A stretch of DNA of 14,309 bases from CAIOGO01 sp964447445 (GCA_964447445.1 CAYUSW010000090.1:1-14309), one strand, 5' to 3'. Shown: positions 1-7,962, counted from the first letter of the stretch. Notes: generated from the letters alone by a model not told the origin. A program made the numbers and translations.

Positions 1-153
1 CGCCCCGTGCGGCGTGAAGGAGGTCTCTGGCCAGGAGGCTGGCGTGACCTTCCAATCGTATGTACCCGCGACAGGGCAGGGAGTGTCCGGTTTGCGGCGC
101 GGCTGCTCGAAGTCCGGGCGAGAGGGGATCTCCGTGAACTCCTCGTGAGGTAC
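1..153 (-). CDS. possible partial gene running off the left edge (unidentified)
   Basis: On the minus strand, downstream of the DUF922 gene, one frame stays open from about 153 to the window edge. It reads as plausible protein (for example PDTPCPVAGTYDWKV near the middle) and its third codon positions are clearly G/C-rich, unlike the competing frames. A GAGGAG motif lies at 142-147. However, I find no ATG, GTG or TTG in this frame at a sensible place; the nearest upstream TTG lies about 100 nt inside the DUF922 gene. The short Cys-Pro-x-x-Gly-x-Tyr pattern faintly recalls small YjzC/zinc-ribbon-like proteins, but this is not an identification. It could be the start of the next gene of the lemA unit, a frameshifted gene, or chance in GC-rich DNA. 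Confidence 0.25.
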
Positions 154-169
154 GGGGCTGGTAGCCGGC

Positions 170-781
170 CTACGGCGCGGCGGTCGGGTTCTGGAGAAGG
201 TACCAGATTCGGTCTTCCCAGTAAGCTTGCCTCTGGAGATACTCCCCGTGGGCCGTCTCCGTCTCAAATGCTTCCTGAGCTGCGTTTGCGCGAGCAAGAA
301 TCGCTGCGCTTGTTGAGTCGGCGAGGTTGCTGAGAGCCTGCTTGCACTCCTCAGCACTCCCCGGACGGGTCACCGTCAGAACCCGGAGGGTCACGTCGAG
401 AAGCCGACGGTAAACCTCTTGGAGGTCGAAGTGCAGCTGTTCGTGGCGCAGTACGTCGGCGTTTACGCGCGAGCGCACGACCCAAGAGAGAGACGGGTCG
501 AGGCTATTCGTAACGGTGAGGGCCGAGACGACTGCTGTGGCTTCGATCCCGTTGCCCTTGGCGTAGTAGGATGCGCTCCAGCCGAGCGACAAGTACGGCT
601 GGGCCACGAAGATCGTCTTCTCGGCCCCGGCCGGCGGAAGCCCCTGGAAGTCGCTCCAAGAAAGCGGGCGATCCGAGCTCCACTCGAGGACACCGGAGGC
701 AAGCTCCGCTGCGCCCGCAACGAAACTCGCAGCAGCCAGTACGACAAGTGCCCAGAGAGCGACCCGATGCATCGAACTCAT
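170..781 (-). CDS. secreted DUF922-family HEXXH metallopeptidase, 203 aa
   Basis: A predicted zinc-dependent peptidase acting outside the cytoplasm. The N-terminus is a signal sequence: a hydrophobic stretch at residues 7-24, with likely cleavage near Ala25. The mature part carries the DUF922 layout: RPLSWSDFQGLPP at 38-50, a beta-rich middle, then the zinc motif HEQLHFD at 113-119, whose HEXXH is H113-E114-Q115-L116-H117. The C-terminal third is helical, ending near WEDRIWYLLQN. The frame is open far upstream to 1363, but that part is antisense to the DUF2207 gene. I chose the ATG at 781 because it gives the signal peptide and follows an AAGGGGTGG purine-rich site; Met4 (770) is an alternative. 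It lies 53 bp after the DUF2207 gene, on the same strand, and probably belongs to the same transcript. Family call is confident; the substrate is unknown. Confidence 0.8.
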   Translation of the reverse strand: MSSMHRVALWALVVLAAASFVAGAAELASGVLEWSSDRPLSWSDFQGLPPAGAEKTIFVAQPYLSLGWSASYYAKGNGIEATAVVSALTVTNSLDPSLSWVVRSRVNADVLRHEQLHFDLQEVYRRLLDVTLRVLTVTRPGSAEECKQALSNLADSTSAAILARANAAQEAFETETAHGEYLQRQAYWEDRIWYLLQNPTAAP

Positions 782-834
782 CAACCACCCCTTCGCGAGC
801 ACATCGTACCCGAAACCGTGTGAAGGTCTAGAGA

Positions 835-2580
835 CTACCAACCGCGGCCTCCCCCGCCGCCGAATCCTCCGCCGGAGAACCCGCCGCCGAACGTGCTGCG
901 ACCTCCCCACGCCGAGCGGCCGCTCGGAGCCGTGCGCGGAGCCGACACGAAGGTGCTCTGCATTCCCGACGAGAGGCGCCCCAGGGATAGACCGAAGAGG
1001 TGTCCGTTGAACGTCGACGCTCCGACGTACCACTGCGGCGGCTGGCTCAGGAGTCCCTCGAACTGGCGCACCCAGATCGTGGTCAGGCCGAGGGCAACGG
1101 CATACGGGAGGAGCTTCTCGAAGTGTTCGGGGCTCTTCGCGGGCGCGTCCGTGAACTCGATCCGCTTCACCTCGGCGCGCTGGATGTACTCGGCAAGTCC
1201 AAGCACGTCGGCCAGGGCGGCAACGCCCTTCTGCGTCTTGCGTGGCATGATCGGCGAAAACGCGACGACGACGAGCCCGGACAGAGCGATCGCGACTGCC
1301 ACGTAGAGGGACGATGTCAAGACCCCGAGCCCCACGCCGGCGGCCACGAGAGCCCCGCCCCACCCTGCGTAGGTGCCACGGGTCCGCTCGGGATTGCGGG
1401 CATAGAGCTTCTTGCGGATAACCTCGTCGAAGAGTCGCAGCCGGATCGTTGGGAGGTGTTTGTAGAACCGATTCTCAAGCGCATCAAGCGGCGTCTCTTT
1501 CGTGTCTGCATCGGGGAAGATGGCCTCGTAGAGGGCCTTCTCCGGTAGTGCGAGATCGGCAGGAGGGCGGCGGCCTCGGACGAACGTGTACGACCCGCGA
1601 GAGCCGTCCACCCAGGCGCGCGCCTTGTCAGCCAGCGAATCCGCCTGCATCGATTCCTCGCGAATGGCGAGGTATCCACCCACCGCCAGACCGATCACCA
1701 TCGCGGAGACATCGCGTAGGTCCATCCGGTCGTCCACCAGGACTCCCGCCTCGCCCGGTCCGAGATCCGACGGGGGCTCGACAGCGGGCGCAATGACGCC
1801 CTTCTGCGGATCGCGGCCGAGACGGAACCAGAGAACCAACATGAGGATGAACGCGGCGATCGGCAGGGCAGCGAGCTTGTTGTCCCAGAGGAACCGAGAC
1901 AGGTTCTGGAGAAACGTGGGGGGCTGGATCGTCAGGAGATCACGGGGGATCGAAAGATCGATGGTGAATCCGGATCCCTGGTTGAGGATACCGGTGGAAA
2001 ACAACAGCTGTCCGGCGTCATTCAGCGAGACGGGTTGGCCGGGACCCGCTGCGCCAAAGTACCCGGAGTAACTCACGGCGCTCACCTGGCCGCCGGGGAG
2101 GCCGGATGGAAGCGTGAGAGCGGCGCTCGCCTGCCGAATCGGGATCTGCCAGTCGTTCCCGGTCACGTTCCAGTAGAGCTGTAGGTCGTTCTGGTGGAAG
2201 AGGAGTACTCGGTCGGCGGAGTATGCGATCCGGTAGACGTGAGTCCCGACGAGGGTGGTGTCGGGATCACCAACCCGGATGTACTCCCGCCCTCCGGATC
2301 GGTGTCTCGCAGTCGGCACGCGAGCCCCGTCCATCGTCACGTCGTCGAGGTGGAAACCGATCGTCACGCGCGGTCCAACCGGAGTGCGGTACGAAACGGG
2401 GATGTAGCGCTCGATGCCGTGATGCGCGGTCTGGAAGACAACCGTCAGGGTCTCGACAACGCGCAGGCTTCCCTGCGAAGAGAGGACGAGATCCGCGTGG
2501 AAATCCTGAACGTAAAGCGACGCGGAGGCGGCGAACCCGAGGAGAGCCGCAGCGATGAAGCCGCAGGCGCAGGCCCTCAT
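835..2580 (-). CDS. DUF2207 domain membrane protein with Gly-rich tail, 581 aa
   Basis: An envelope protein of the DUF2207 family, role unknown. An N-terminal signal or membrane segment (residues 5-20) is followed by a beta-rich extracytoplasmic domain at about 22-215, with typical phrases such as VVETLTVVFQTAHHGIERYIPV near 41-62. A membrane helix follows at about 236-252, then a cytoplasmic region with a winged-helix-like stretch (ISAMVIGLAVGGYLAI-like, about 291-306), a helical pair at about 405-443, and a tail ending in GGGFSGGGFGGGGGRGW. DUF2207 proteins commonly end in such a Gly-rich tail and commonly sit beside LemA, as here. The start ATG shares one base with the lemA stop (TGATG, 2578-2582), so translation is probably coupled. 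An AAGGTG motif just upstream inside lemA can serve as ribosome binding site. Full length, no sign of damage. Confidence 0.85.
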   Translation of the reverse strand: MRACACGFIAAALLGFAASASLYVQDFHADLVLSSQGSLRVVETLTVVFQTAHHGIERYIPVSYRTPVGPRVTIGFHLDDVTMDGARVPTARHRSGGREYIRVGDPDTTLVGTHVYRIAYSADRVLLFHQNDLQLYWNVTGNDWQIPIRQASAALTLPSGLPGGQVSAVSYSGYFGAAGPGQPVSLNDAGQLLFSTGILNQGSGFTIDLSIPRDLLTIQPPTFLQNLSRFLWDNKLAALPIAAFILMLVLWFRLGRDPQKGVIAPAVEPPSDLGPGEAGVLVDDRMDLRDVSAMVIGLAVGGYLAIREESMQADSLADKARAWVDGSRGSYTFVRGRRPPADLALPEKALYEAIFPDADTKETPLDALENRFYKHLPTIRLRLFDEVIRKKLYARNPERTRGTYAGWGGALVAAGVGLGVLTSSLYVAVAIALSGLVVVAFSPIMPRKTQKGVAALADVLGLAEYIQRAEVKRIEFTDAPAKSPEHFEKLLPYAVALGLTTIWVRQFEGLLSQPPQWYVGASTFNGHLFGLSLGRLSSGMQSTFVSAPRTAPSGRSAWGGRSTFGGGFSGGGFGGGGGRGW

Positions 2581-3137
2581 CAGAAGGTCACCTTCGGCGC
2601 CTCGCGCTGTGCCTCATCCTCGAGAGCGAAGAACTCGCGCGACTTGAAACCGAAGACGCCGGCGACAAGGCTGCCCGGGAAGACCTGCAGCGCCGTGTTG
2701 AAGTCTCGCACGATCGCGTTGTAGTACCGCCGCGACTTCTGGATTGCGTCCTCAAGTTCGCCGAGGGAACTCTGCAGCTGCAGGAAACTCTCGTTGGCCT
2801 TGAGCTGCGGGTAGGCTTCCGCCACGGCGAACAGGTTCAGCATCGCGCTGCGGAGCTGGGCTTCGGCCGCCTCTTGCTGCTTCGGCGTGGTGGCAGCTTG
2901 CGCGCGAGCGCGGGCCTGTGTTACGCGCTCGAACACCTCGCGTTCGTGCGTCGCATAGCCCTTGACCGTCTCGACGATGTTCGGGATCAGGTCCCAGCGC
3001 CGCTTGAGCTGCGTGTCGATGTCGCGCCACGACTCCTCTGCCCGTACGCGCAGACGAATGAATCGGTTGTAGGTGGAAACGCCCCAGAGAAGGACGACGG
3101 CCGCGACGCCTAGAGCGACAATGAGCCCGACACTCAT
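2580..3137 (-). CDS. lemA: LemA family protein, 185 aa
   Basis: A small membrane-anchored helical protein of the LemA family; its biochemical function is not established. One N-terminal membrane helix (residues 4-22) is followed by the family signature RRWDLIPNIVETVKGYATHE near residues 46-65, a long Ala/Gln-rich coiled-coil stretch (about 66-125), and the RYYNAIVRDFN signature near 136-146. Length is normal for the family. The start is well supported: AAAGGAGGC lies at 3141-3149, a few bases before the ATG, and a strong promoter sits just upstream. First gene of the minus-strand unit lemA-DUF2207-DUF922. LemA next to DUF2207 is a recurrent pairing and suggests a joint envelope complex, which is inference here. 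Confidence 0.93.
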   Translation of the reverse strand: MSVGLIVALGVAAVVLLWGVSTYNRFIRLRVRAEESWRDIDTQLKRRWDLIPNIVETVKGYATHEREVFERVTQARARAQAATTPKQQEAAEAQLRSAMLNLFAVAEAYPQLKANESFLQLQSSLGELEDAIQKSRRYYNAIVRDFNTALQVFPGSLVAGVFGFKSREFFALEDEAQREAPKVTF

Positions 3138-3164
3138 GGTGCCTCCTTTGATGCCCGACGAGGG

Positions 3165-3193
3165 ATTCTAGTCTCAGTCTCGCGCACGTCCAA
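3165..3193 (-). promoter_or_regulatory. sigma-70-like promoter of the lemA unit
   Basis: On the minus strand, TTGGAC (3188-3193) is followed after exactly 17 nt by TAGAAT (3165-3170). Both boxes are close to TTGACA/TATAAT. A start site near 3158 would give a leader of about 20 nt, with the AAAGGAGGC site in front of the lemA ATG. This is the clearest promoter in the window. Confidence 0.75.
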
Positions 3194-3213
3194 CCCCGAG
3201 CAGAGGAGAATCG

Positions 3214-3239
3214 TTGCGACGCAGAACGGACCGTAGTAT
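3214..3239 (+). promoter_or_regulatory. weak candidate promoter of the serine operon
   Basis: TTGCGA (3214-3219) and TAGTAT (3234-3239) lie upstream of the aminotransferase gene, divergent from the lemA promoter. The spacer is only 14 nt, shorter than the usual 16-18, so the -35 assignment is doubtful. TAGTAT alone, about 40 nt before the start codon, is a reasonable -10. Confidence 0.3.
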
Positions 3240-3280
3240 CCTCCCGGCGCGACGAAACGTCCGCTTGTACGGAGGAAAAC

Positions 3281-4348
3281 ATGTTCAAGCGTCTCTTCAC
3301 GCCGGGGCCGACCGAGGTCCGACCAGAGATCCTGAAGGAACTCGCAACGCCGCAGATCCACCACCGATCGCCGGAATTCTCTGAACTGTACGCGCGGATC
3401 CAGCCGAAGCTGCAGAAGGTTCTGTTCACGGAGAAGCCCGTCCTCTTGTTCACCTCGTCCTCGACAGGAGCGATGGAGGCGGCGGTGACGAATCTCGTGG
3501 CCAAGCGCTGCCTGAATCTCGTGAACGGCGCGTTCTCCAAGCGATGGCACGAGATCACCGTAGGAAACGGAGTCCCGTGCGACGCGTTCGACGTTCCGTG
3601 GGACACCGCGATCAAGCCAGAGATGGTGGACGCTCAACTCCGCGGCGGGAAGTACGACGCAGTGACGCTCGTGTTCAACGAGACGTCGACCGGGATGATG
3701 AATCCGCTCGAAGCGATCGCCGAAGTCGTGCGGCGTTACCCCGACGTGCTTCTCCTTGTCGATGCCGTGAGCGGCATGGCCGGCGCGAAGATTGACACGG
3801 ACGCCTGGGGGATCGACTACGTTCTTGCCGGCGTGCAGAAAGCGTTCGCACTGCCGCCCGGACTCGCCGTGGCGGCGGTGAGCGCGCGGGCACTCGAGCG
3901 GGCGAAGACGGTTCCGCCGCGCAGCTACTACTTCAATCTGCCGGACATGTACAAGTTCCATCAGAAGAACCAGACGCCGGCGACCCCGGCGATCCCGCAG
4001 ATGTTTGCCCTCGACGCGCAGCTTGACGCGATCATGGCCGAAGGGATCGAGAACCGGTTCGCGCGGCACGCGAAGATGGCCGGCATTGTCCAGGCGTGGG
4101 CGAAGAAGTACTTCGATATCTATCCCGAGAAGGGCTACTGGTCGGAGACGCTGACCTGCGTGAAGAACACCCGCGAGATCGATGCGTCGGCGATGGTCAA
4201 ATCGCTCGTGAACGACTACAACGCGCGGATTGAGAACGGCTACGGGGATCTGAAGAACAAGACGTTCCGCATTGCCCACATGGGCGACGTCCAGATCGAC
4301 CAGATTCAAGGGCTGCTGCGGGCGATCGACACGATCGTCGGACTCTAG
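3281..4348 (+). CDS. class V aminotransferase (probable phosphoserine / serine-pyruvate type), 355 aa
   Basis: A PLP-dependent fold-type I aminotransferase. The N-terminus FTPGPTEVRPE (7-17) and HHRSPEF (27-33) are typical of the alanine-glyoxylate/serine-pyruvate branch of class V. Cofactor residues are visible: SSSTGAMEA (59-67) for the phosphate, D161 in LLVDAVSG for the pyridine nitrogen, and K187 in AGVQKAFALPPG as the Schiff-base lysine. R330 in KTFRIAHMG is a likely carboxylate-binding arginine. Because serA follows after 11 bp, the most likely role is transamination of 3-phosphohydroxypyruvate to phosphoserine, as class V enzymes of this branch do in organisms without classical SerC. 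Serine-glyoxylate or alanine-glyoxylate activity cannot be excluded from sequence. The start is fixed by GGAGG at 3271-3275, five bases before the ATG. Full length. Confidence 0.88.
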   Translation: MFKRLFTPGPTEVRPEILKELATPQIHHRSPEFSELYARIQPKLQKVLFTEKPVLLFTSSSTGAMEAAVTNLVAKRCLNLVNGAFSKRWHEITVGNGVPCDAFDVPWDTAIKPEMVDAQLRGGKYDAVTLVFNETSTGMMNPLEAIAEVVRRYPDVLLLVDAVSGMAGAKIDTDAWGIDYVLAGVQKAFALPPGLAVAAVSARALERAKTVPPRSYYFNLPDMYKFHQKNQTPATPAIPQMFALDAQLDAIMAEGIENRFARHAKMAGIVQAWAKKYFDIYPEKGYWSETLTCVKNTREIDASAMVKSLVNDYNARIENGYGDLKNKTFRIAHMGDVQIDQIQGLLRAIDTIVGL

Positions 4349-4359
4349 GAGGAATCGAG

Positions 4360-5286
4360 ATGGCATTCAGGGTTCTCGCTTCGGATCCTCTTGATGCGAG
4401 TGCGGTGAAGGCGATGCGCGACGCCGGTCTCGTCGTGGACGAGAAGACGGACTTGACTCCGGAGGCTCTCCTGCGCGAGATCGCTTCGTACGATGCGATC
4501 GTTGTGCGGAGTGCCACTAAGGTGCGGGCCGAGGTCATCGATGCTGGCGTTCGCCTCAAGCTCATCGTCCGTGCCGGCGTAGGGCTCGACAACGTAGATG
4601 CGGCGCACGCGCAGACGAAGAAGATCGAGGTCCGCAACACACCCGGAGCGAGCTCCAACTCCGTCGCGGAACTGGCGCTGGGGCACATGCTGTCTCTCGC
4701 GCGGCAGATCGGGCGCGGCACAACGTCCATGAAGGCAGGGAAGTGGGAGAAGAAGCAGCTCGAGGGAGTCGAAATCGCGGGCAAGACGCTCGGCATCATC
4801 GGGATCGGCCGCATCGGGCAGTCGCTGGCGCAGAAAGGGCATGCTCTGGGGATGACGGTGGTGTGCTACGACGCATTCCTCTCGGCGAGCCCCATTCCGA
4901 AGGTTGCGCGGTTCGTGTCGCTCGACGAGCTTCTCGCCACAAGCGACTTCATCTCGCTTCACATCCCGTATGATCCCGCGGCCGGTCCGGCGATCGGAGA
5001 GAGAGAGCTGGCGCGAATGAAGGCGGGCGTGCGCATCATCAACTGCGCTCGCGGCGGGGTCGTCGATGAGGTCGCCCTCGTCCGCGCGCTGGAGACGGGG
5101 AAGGTGGCCGGCGCCGCGTTGGATGTGTTCGCGTCCGAGCCGCCCGCGGCCGACAGCCCGATTCTCCGGCAGACGAACGTCTCGCTCACTCCCCACATCG
5201 GCGCTGCCACCGAGGAAGCTCAGGCCAGAGTGGGCGATGAGGCAGCACGAATCGTGATCGAGTTCGCCCTCAAGGCGGGAAAGTAA
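4360..5286 (+). CDS. serA: D-3-phosphoglycerate dehydrogenase, short form, 308 aa
   Basis: An NAD-dependent D-2-hydroxyacid dehydrogenase, probably oxidising 3-phosphoglycerate to 3-phosphohydroxypyruvate, the first step of serine synthesis. The substrate-binding loop VVRSATKV is at 48-55. The Rossmann motif GIGRIG is at 148-153, with D171 at the end of the second strand, which favours NAD. The catalytic triad is R231 (NCARGGVVDE), E260 (DVFASEPP) and H279 (TPHIGAAT). It ends shortly after the catalytic domain: neither the intervening domain nor the ACT domain of longer SerA proteins is present, so feedback inhibition by serine through ACT is not expected. AGGAGG overlaps the stop codon of the preceding gene and sets the start. 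Another 2-hydroxyacid substrate is possible, but the operon context supports SerA. Confidence 0.88.
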   Translation: MAFRVLASDPLDASAVKAMRDAGLVVDEKTDLTPEALLREIASYDAIVVRSATKVRAEVIDAGVRLKLIVRAGVGLDNVDAAHAQTKKIEVRNTPGASSNSVAELALGHMLSLARQIGRGTTSMKAGKWEKKQLEGVEIAGKTLGIIGIGRIGQSLAQKGHALGMTVVCYDAFLSASPIPKVARFVSLDELLATSDFISLHIPYDPAAGPAIGERELARMKAGVRIINCARGGVVDEVALVRALETGKVAGAALDVFASEPPAADSPILRQTNVSLTPHIGAATEEAQARVGDEAARIVIEFALKAGK

Positions 5287-5295
5287 GGGGAAACG

Positions 5296-6612
5296 ATGGC
5301 ACAGGTCTTTCCGTTCCGCGGCATTCACTTTGCCCTTCGAGAGGTTGGCGATCTGAGCGACGTCGTGGCTCCTCCGTACGATAGGGTGCCTGACGATGTG
5401 CAGGAGACGCTGTATGCGCGCCATCCGCACAACATCGTGCGAATCACCAAGGGGCGCGTAGAGGCGGGAGACAACGAGCAGCGCAACGTCTACACGCGAG
5501 CCGCCGAGACGCTCCAAGATTGGCTGAAGCGGGCGATTCTCGTTCGCGACGAGGTTCCTGCTCTGTACGTGTACCACCAGGAGTACACGTTCGGCGGCGA
5601 ACGATTGACGCGGAAGGGCTTCATGGCGCTGGCGCAGCTCGAGCCTGAGGGAGTGCACGCGCACGAGCGAACGCTCAAAGGGCCGAAAGAGGACCGCCTC
5701 AAACTGATGCGGGCAACAGAGGCGAACCTCGAGCACGTGTTCATGCTGTACCAGGATCGCGACCGGCGCGCCGACCGGATGCTTCAGGACGCCGCGGCGG
5801 GCGCCCGCCCGGACATGGTGGCAGAAGACGCGGACCGAAATGTGCACCGGGTCTGGAAGGTCACTGACCCCGCCGTGATTCGGGGCGTGCAGGAAGCGCT
5901 CCGGAAGAAAGAGCTGTACATCGCGGACGGACACCACCGATTTGAGACGTCGACCAACTATCTGCGCGAGTGCGTTGACAAGGGATGGGTTCCGGGTGCA
6001 GCTGAGTCGTACGACAAGCGGCTGATGACGCTGTTCAACGTGGCCGAGCCGGGCATGTCCATTCGCCCGATTCACCGGCTTGTGCATGGGATTCCGCAGT
6101 TCGACGCGGAGCGCTTCCTCGCCAAGGCGTCGGAGGAGTTCGTGGTAACGCGGTTCCCCTCGTTCGAGGCGATGGAGGCAGCGGTCCGAGCGGGGCAGGG
6201 ACGACACACATTCGGGCTCTACGCGCGCGGCGTCCACGCGACGCTTGCCCTACGCGACGAACGAGCGATGGATCGGCTCATCGCGGGGACGTGGTCCGCG
6301 GACTACAAGCGGCTGGACGTCTCCATCCTGCACGGGGCCATTTTGGAACCCCTGTTGGGAATCGACGCACGAGCGCTCGAGGAGCAGCGCAACATCACTT
6401 ATTCGGTCACGCTCGAGAAGGGGAAGAATGCCATCGCATCGGGAACAGAGGAGATCTTCTTCCTCCTCAACCCGACGGGGGCCGAGGAGGTCGTGCGCGT
6501 GGCCGATCACGGCGAGAAGATGCCGCAGAAGTCGACGGACTTCTACCCCAAACTGCTGACGGGCCTGGTCGCAATGAAGATGGAGATTGAGAAGCCGCGG
6601 GGCAAGGGGTGA
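5296..6612 (+). CDS. DUF1015 family protein, 438 aa
   Basis: A full-length cytoplasmic DUF1015 protein of unproven function. Family landmarks are VVAPPYDR at 23-30, HERTLKGPKEDRLKLMRAT at 123-141 and the invariant-looking ADGHHRFE at 210-217, with no signal peptide or membrane helix. It starts 9 bp after serA, with a purine-rich GGGGAAA site before the ATG, so it is almost certainly co-transcribed with the aminotransferase and serA. DUF1015 beside serine-synthesis genes recurs in other anaerobes as far as I remember, which suggests a role in serine or phosphoserine metabolism. The DGHHR motif resembles the one in ParB-fold proteins, including free-serine kinases; I regard this as a hint only. 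No serB phosphatase is seen in the window. Confidence 0.85.
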   Translation: MAQVFPFRGIHFALREVGDLSDVVAPPYDRVPDDVQETLYARHPHNIVRITKGRVEAGDNEQRNVYTRAAETLQDWLKRAILVRDEVPALYVYHQEYTFGGERLTRKGFMALAQLEPEGVHAHERTLKGPKEDRLKLMRATEANLEHVFMLYQDRDRRADRMLQDAAAGARPDMVAEDADRNVHRVWKVTDPAVIRGVQEALRKKELYIADGHHRFETSTNYLRECVDKGWVPGAAESYDKRLMTLFNVAEPGMSIRPIHRLVHGIPQFDAERFLAKASEEFVVTRFPSFEAMEAAVRAGQGRHTFGLYARGVHATLALRDERAMDRLIAGTWSADYKRLDVSILHGAILEPLLGIDARALEEQRNITYSVTLEKGKNAIASGTEEIFFLLNPTGAEEVVRVADHGEKMPQKSTDFYPKLLTGLVAMKMEIEKPRGKG

Positions 6613-6682
6613 GCCTGTGCGCCTCCTGCCCAGAGGGCGACGTCCTCGCCATAGCCCGGCGGTGGGGTACAGATGTCCCGAA

Positions 6683-6702
6683 GCGCGGTGACGAACCCGC
6701 GC
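6683..6702 (+). terminator. possible hairpin terminator after the serine operon
   Basis: GCGCGG (6683-6688) and CCGCGC (6697-6702) form a 6-bp stem with an 8-nt loop. A TTTT run comes only about 15 nt later, so this is a weak intrinsic terminator at best. The rest of 6613-6777 holds no gene and no convincing promoter that I can defend. Confidence 0.3.
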
Positions 6703-6766
6703 CACTCCGCCAAACCTTTTCCCCTCTCGCGTGACGGGCTCGCCCTACTCTCGGGCAGTGGATTCC

Positions 6767-6776
6767 GGGAGGAGGG
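6767..6776 (+). promoter_or_regulatory. ribosome binding site deciding the start of the beta-rich protein
   Basis: GGGAGGAGGG stands directly before two adjacent ATG codons (6778 and 6781). It supports starting at the signal peptide rather than at the upstream in-frame ATG at 6673, whose 35 extra residues are Arg/Ser-rich and would bury the signal sequence. Confidence 0.7.
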
Positions 6777-6777
6777 C

Positions 6778-7962
6778 ATGATGCTCTGGAAAGGCATAGG
6801 GCGAGCCGCAGTGGCTGCTGCATTGATCCTCGTGGCGGCGGCGCCGGCGTGGGCGAGCAACCAGGGGTTGGGGTTCTCTGCCAGCGTAGGGCTTGAAATC
6901 ACGTACGCGCCCGTTCCGCCGGCAGCCTACAACGTCGGTTCCGACCTTCGCCTGGGGTTTGAGGTTCCCGGGTTTGCGCTGCAGTCGGAGACGAGGTTCG
7001 ACCTTACGGACTTCACGTTCCAGCGGGTCGTTCTTGTCGTCGACCTTGGACTGGCCCGCATTTCAGAGGACGTCCGGTTCGAGCCTGAGTTCGATTGGAA
7101 TGAACTGTCGTTCGACCTGTGCTTCGTGGGTGTCGAACTGGGCATTGACTGGATCTTTGCCGACATCAGCATCGTCCAGACGCCCAGCTACGACATGGGC
7201 ATCGTGTTGTCGTTCGAGACCGAGATCCCGTGCGGTCTTGGATTCGCGAGCGTGACGGGGTTCGGAGCCGTCGATCTGGTCAGCGTCCTCGGCGGTGCCG
7301 AGGCGCCGTTCTCGCAGGAGCTTCTCTCTCTGTTCCTGTACGTGGATAGGTTGTGCGTGGAGGCGCCTGAGCTTGACGTGACGGTCGTCGAAGGCCTCTT
7401 CTTCGAGGAGGAGCTCTTGCGGCTGACCTTTGCCTTCGAGGGCCTCCTGGCGAGCCACTCGACGTGGTTTGACGCATCAGGACTGTCCCAGATGGTGTTC
7501 GAGCTTGGCTACAGTTTCGATGATCCGTCGCTCGGATTCTTGATTGCGATCAACGTGGACGGCACGTTCTCTGTCAGCGCGATCGACATCGTGCTGGACC
7601 TCGCGATCGGTGGAGTCCACTTCACGTCATGGACCGGGTTTGCGGAGCCCGTGTTCCCGCTGCCTGTGCCCGTCATCTTCGCCGGGCAGGCCTTCGCCGT
7701 ATCGTTCGAACTGTGCGGGGTCACGTTGACGAGCGAGACGGACTTCACCGACCTCTTCCTCTTCGAGGCCGAGATCATCGCGATCGAGGCGGCAATCGAC
7801 CCGTTCACCTTCGTCAGCGTAACGACGTTCGACGACGCAGGCTTCGCCAGCCAGTGCATAGAGGCCGGCGTATCGTTTGCGGGGGTTCATCTTTCCACGA
7901 AGGCGCAGTTCACGTGGGACGGAATCGAACTCGTGTCCTTCGGGTTCGAACTGACCTTCTGA
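6778..7962 (+). CDS. secreted beta-rich acidic protein, possible outer-membrane protein, 394 aa
   Basis: I do not recognise a named family. The N-terminus is a clear signal peptide: basic start, hydrophobic core at residues 10-22, and a cleavage site APAWA-SNQG after Ala26. The mature chain is a run of short alternating hydrophobic/polar strands and shows loosely repeated phrases, such as LQSETRFDLTDF (about 73-84) and LTSETDFTDLF later, and TGFG/TGFAEP turns. It is strikingly acidic and almost free of lysine (about two in all), with five scattered cysteines. The chain ends in FGFELTF, an alternating strand with a terminal Phe, as in outer-membrane beta-barrels. I infer an outer-membrane or surface protein. 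The next gene, a sigma-like protein, begins one base after the stop. The start was chosen on signal peptide and ribosome binding site. Confidence 0.75.
   Translation: MMLWKGIGRAAVAAALILVAAAPAWASNQGLGFSASVGLEITYAPVPPAAYNVGSDLRLGFEVPGFALQSETRFDLTDFTFQRVVLVVDLGLARISEDVRFEPEFDWNELSFDLCFVGVELGIDWIFADISIVQTPSYDMGIVLSFETEIPCGLGFASVTGFGAVDLVSVLGGAEAPFSQELLSLFLYVDRLCVEAPELDVTVVEGLFFEEELLRLTFAFEGLLASHSTWFDASGLSQMVFELGYSFDDPSLGFLIAINVDGTFSVSAIDIVLDLAIGGVHFTSWTGFAEPVFPLPVPVIFAGQAFAVSFELCGVTLTSETDFTDLFLFEAEIIAIEAAIDPFTFVSVTTFDDAGFASQCIEAGVSFAGVHLSTKAQFTWDGIELVSFGFELTF

Noticed and set aside
7..333. 108-codon plus-strand frame at the left edge
   Set aside because: Overlaps the end of the DUF922 gene on the other strand, has low-information Arg/Gly/Ser composition and no motif.
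782..1363. N-terminal extension of the DUF922 reading frame
   Set aside because: Overlaps the DUF2207 gene in another frame, is Arg-rich and would hide the signal peptide; the ATG at 781 is better.
3134..4366. 410-codon open frame on the minus strand
   Set aside because: Antisense to the class V aminotransferase and overlapping the lemA start and promoter; no recognisable motif.
4345..6237. 630-codon open frame on the minus strand
   Set aside because: Lies antisense to serA and DUF1015, both with clear family motifs. Its composition is Arg/His/Leu-rich, as expected from the reverse reading of GC-rich coding DNA.
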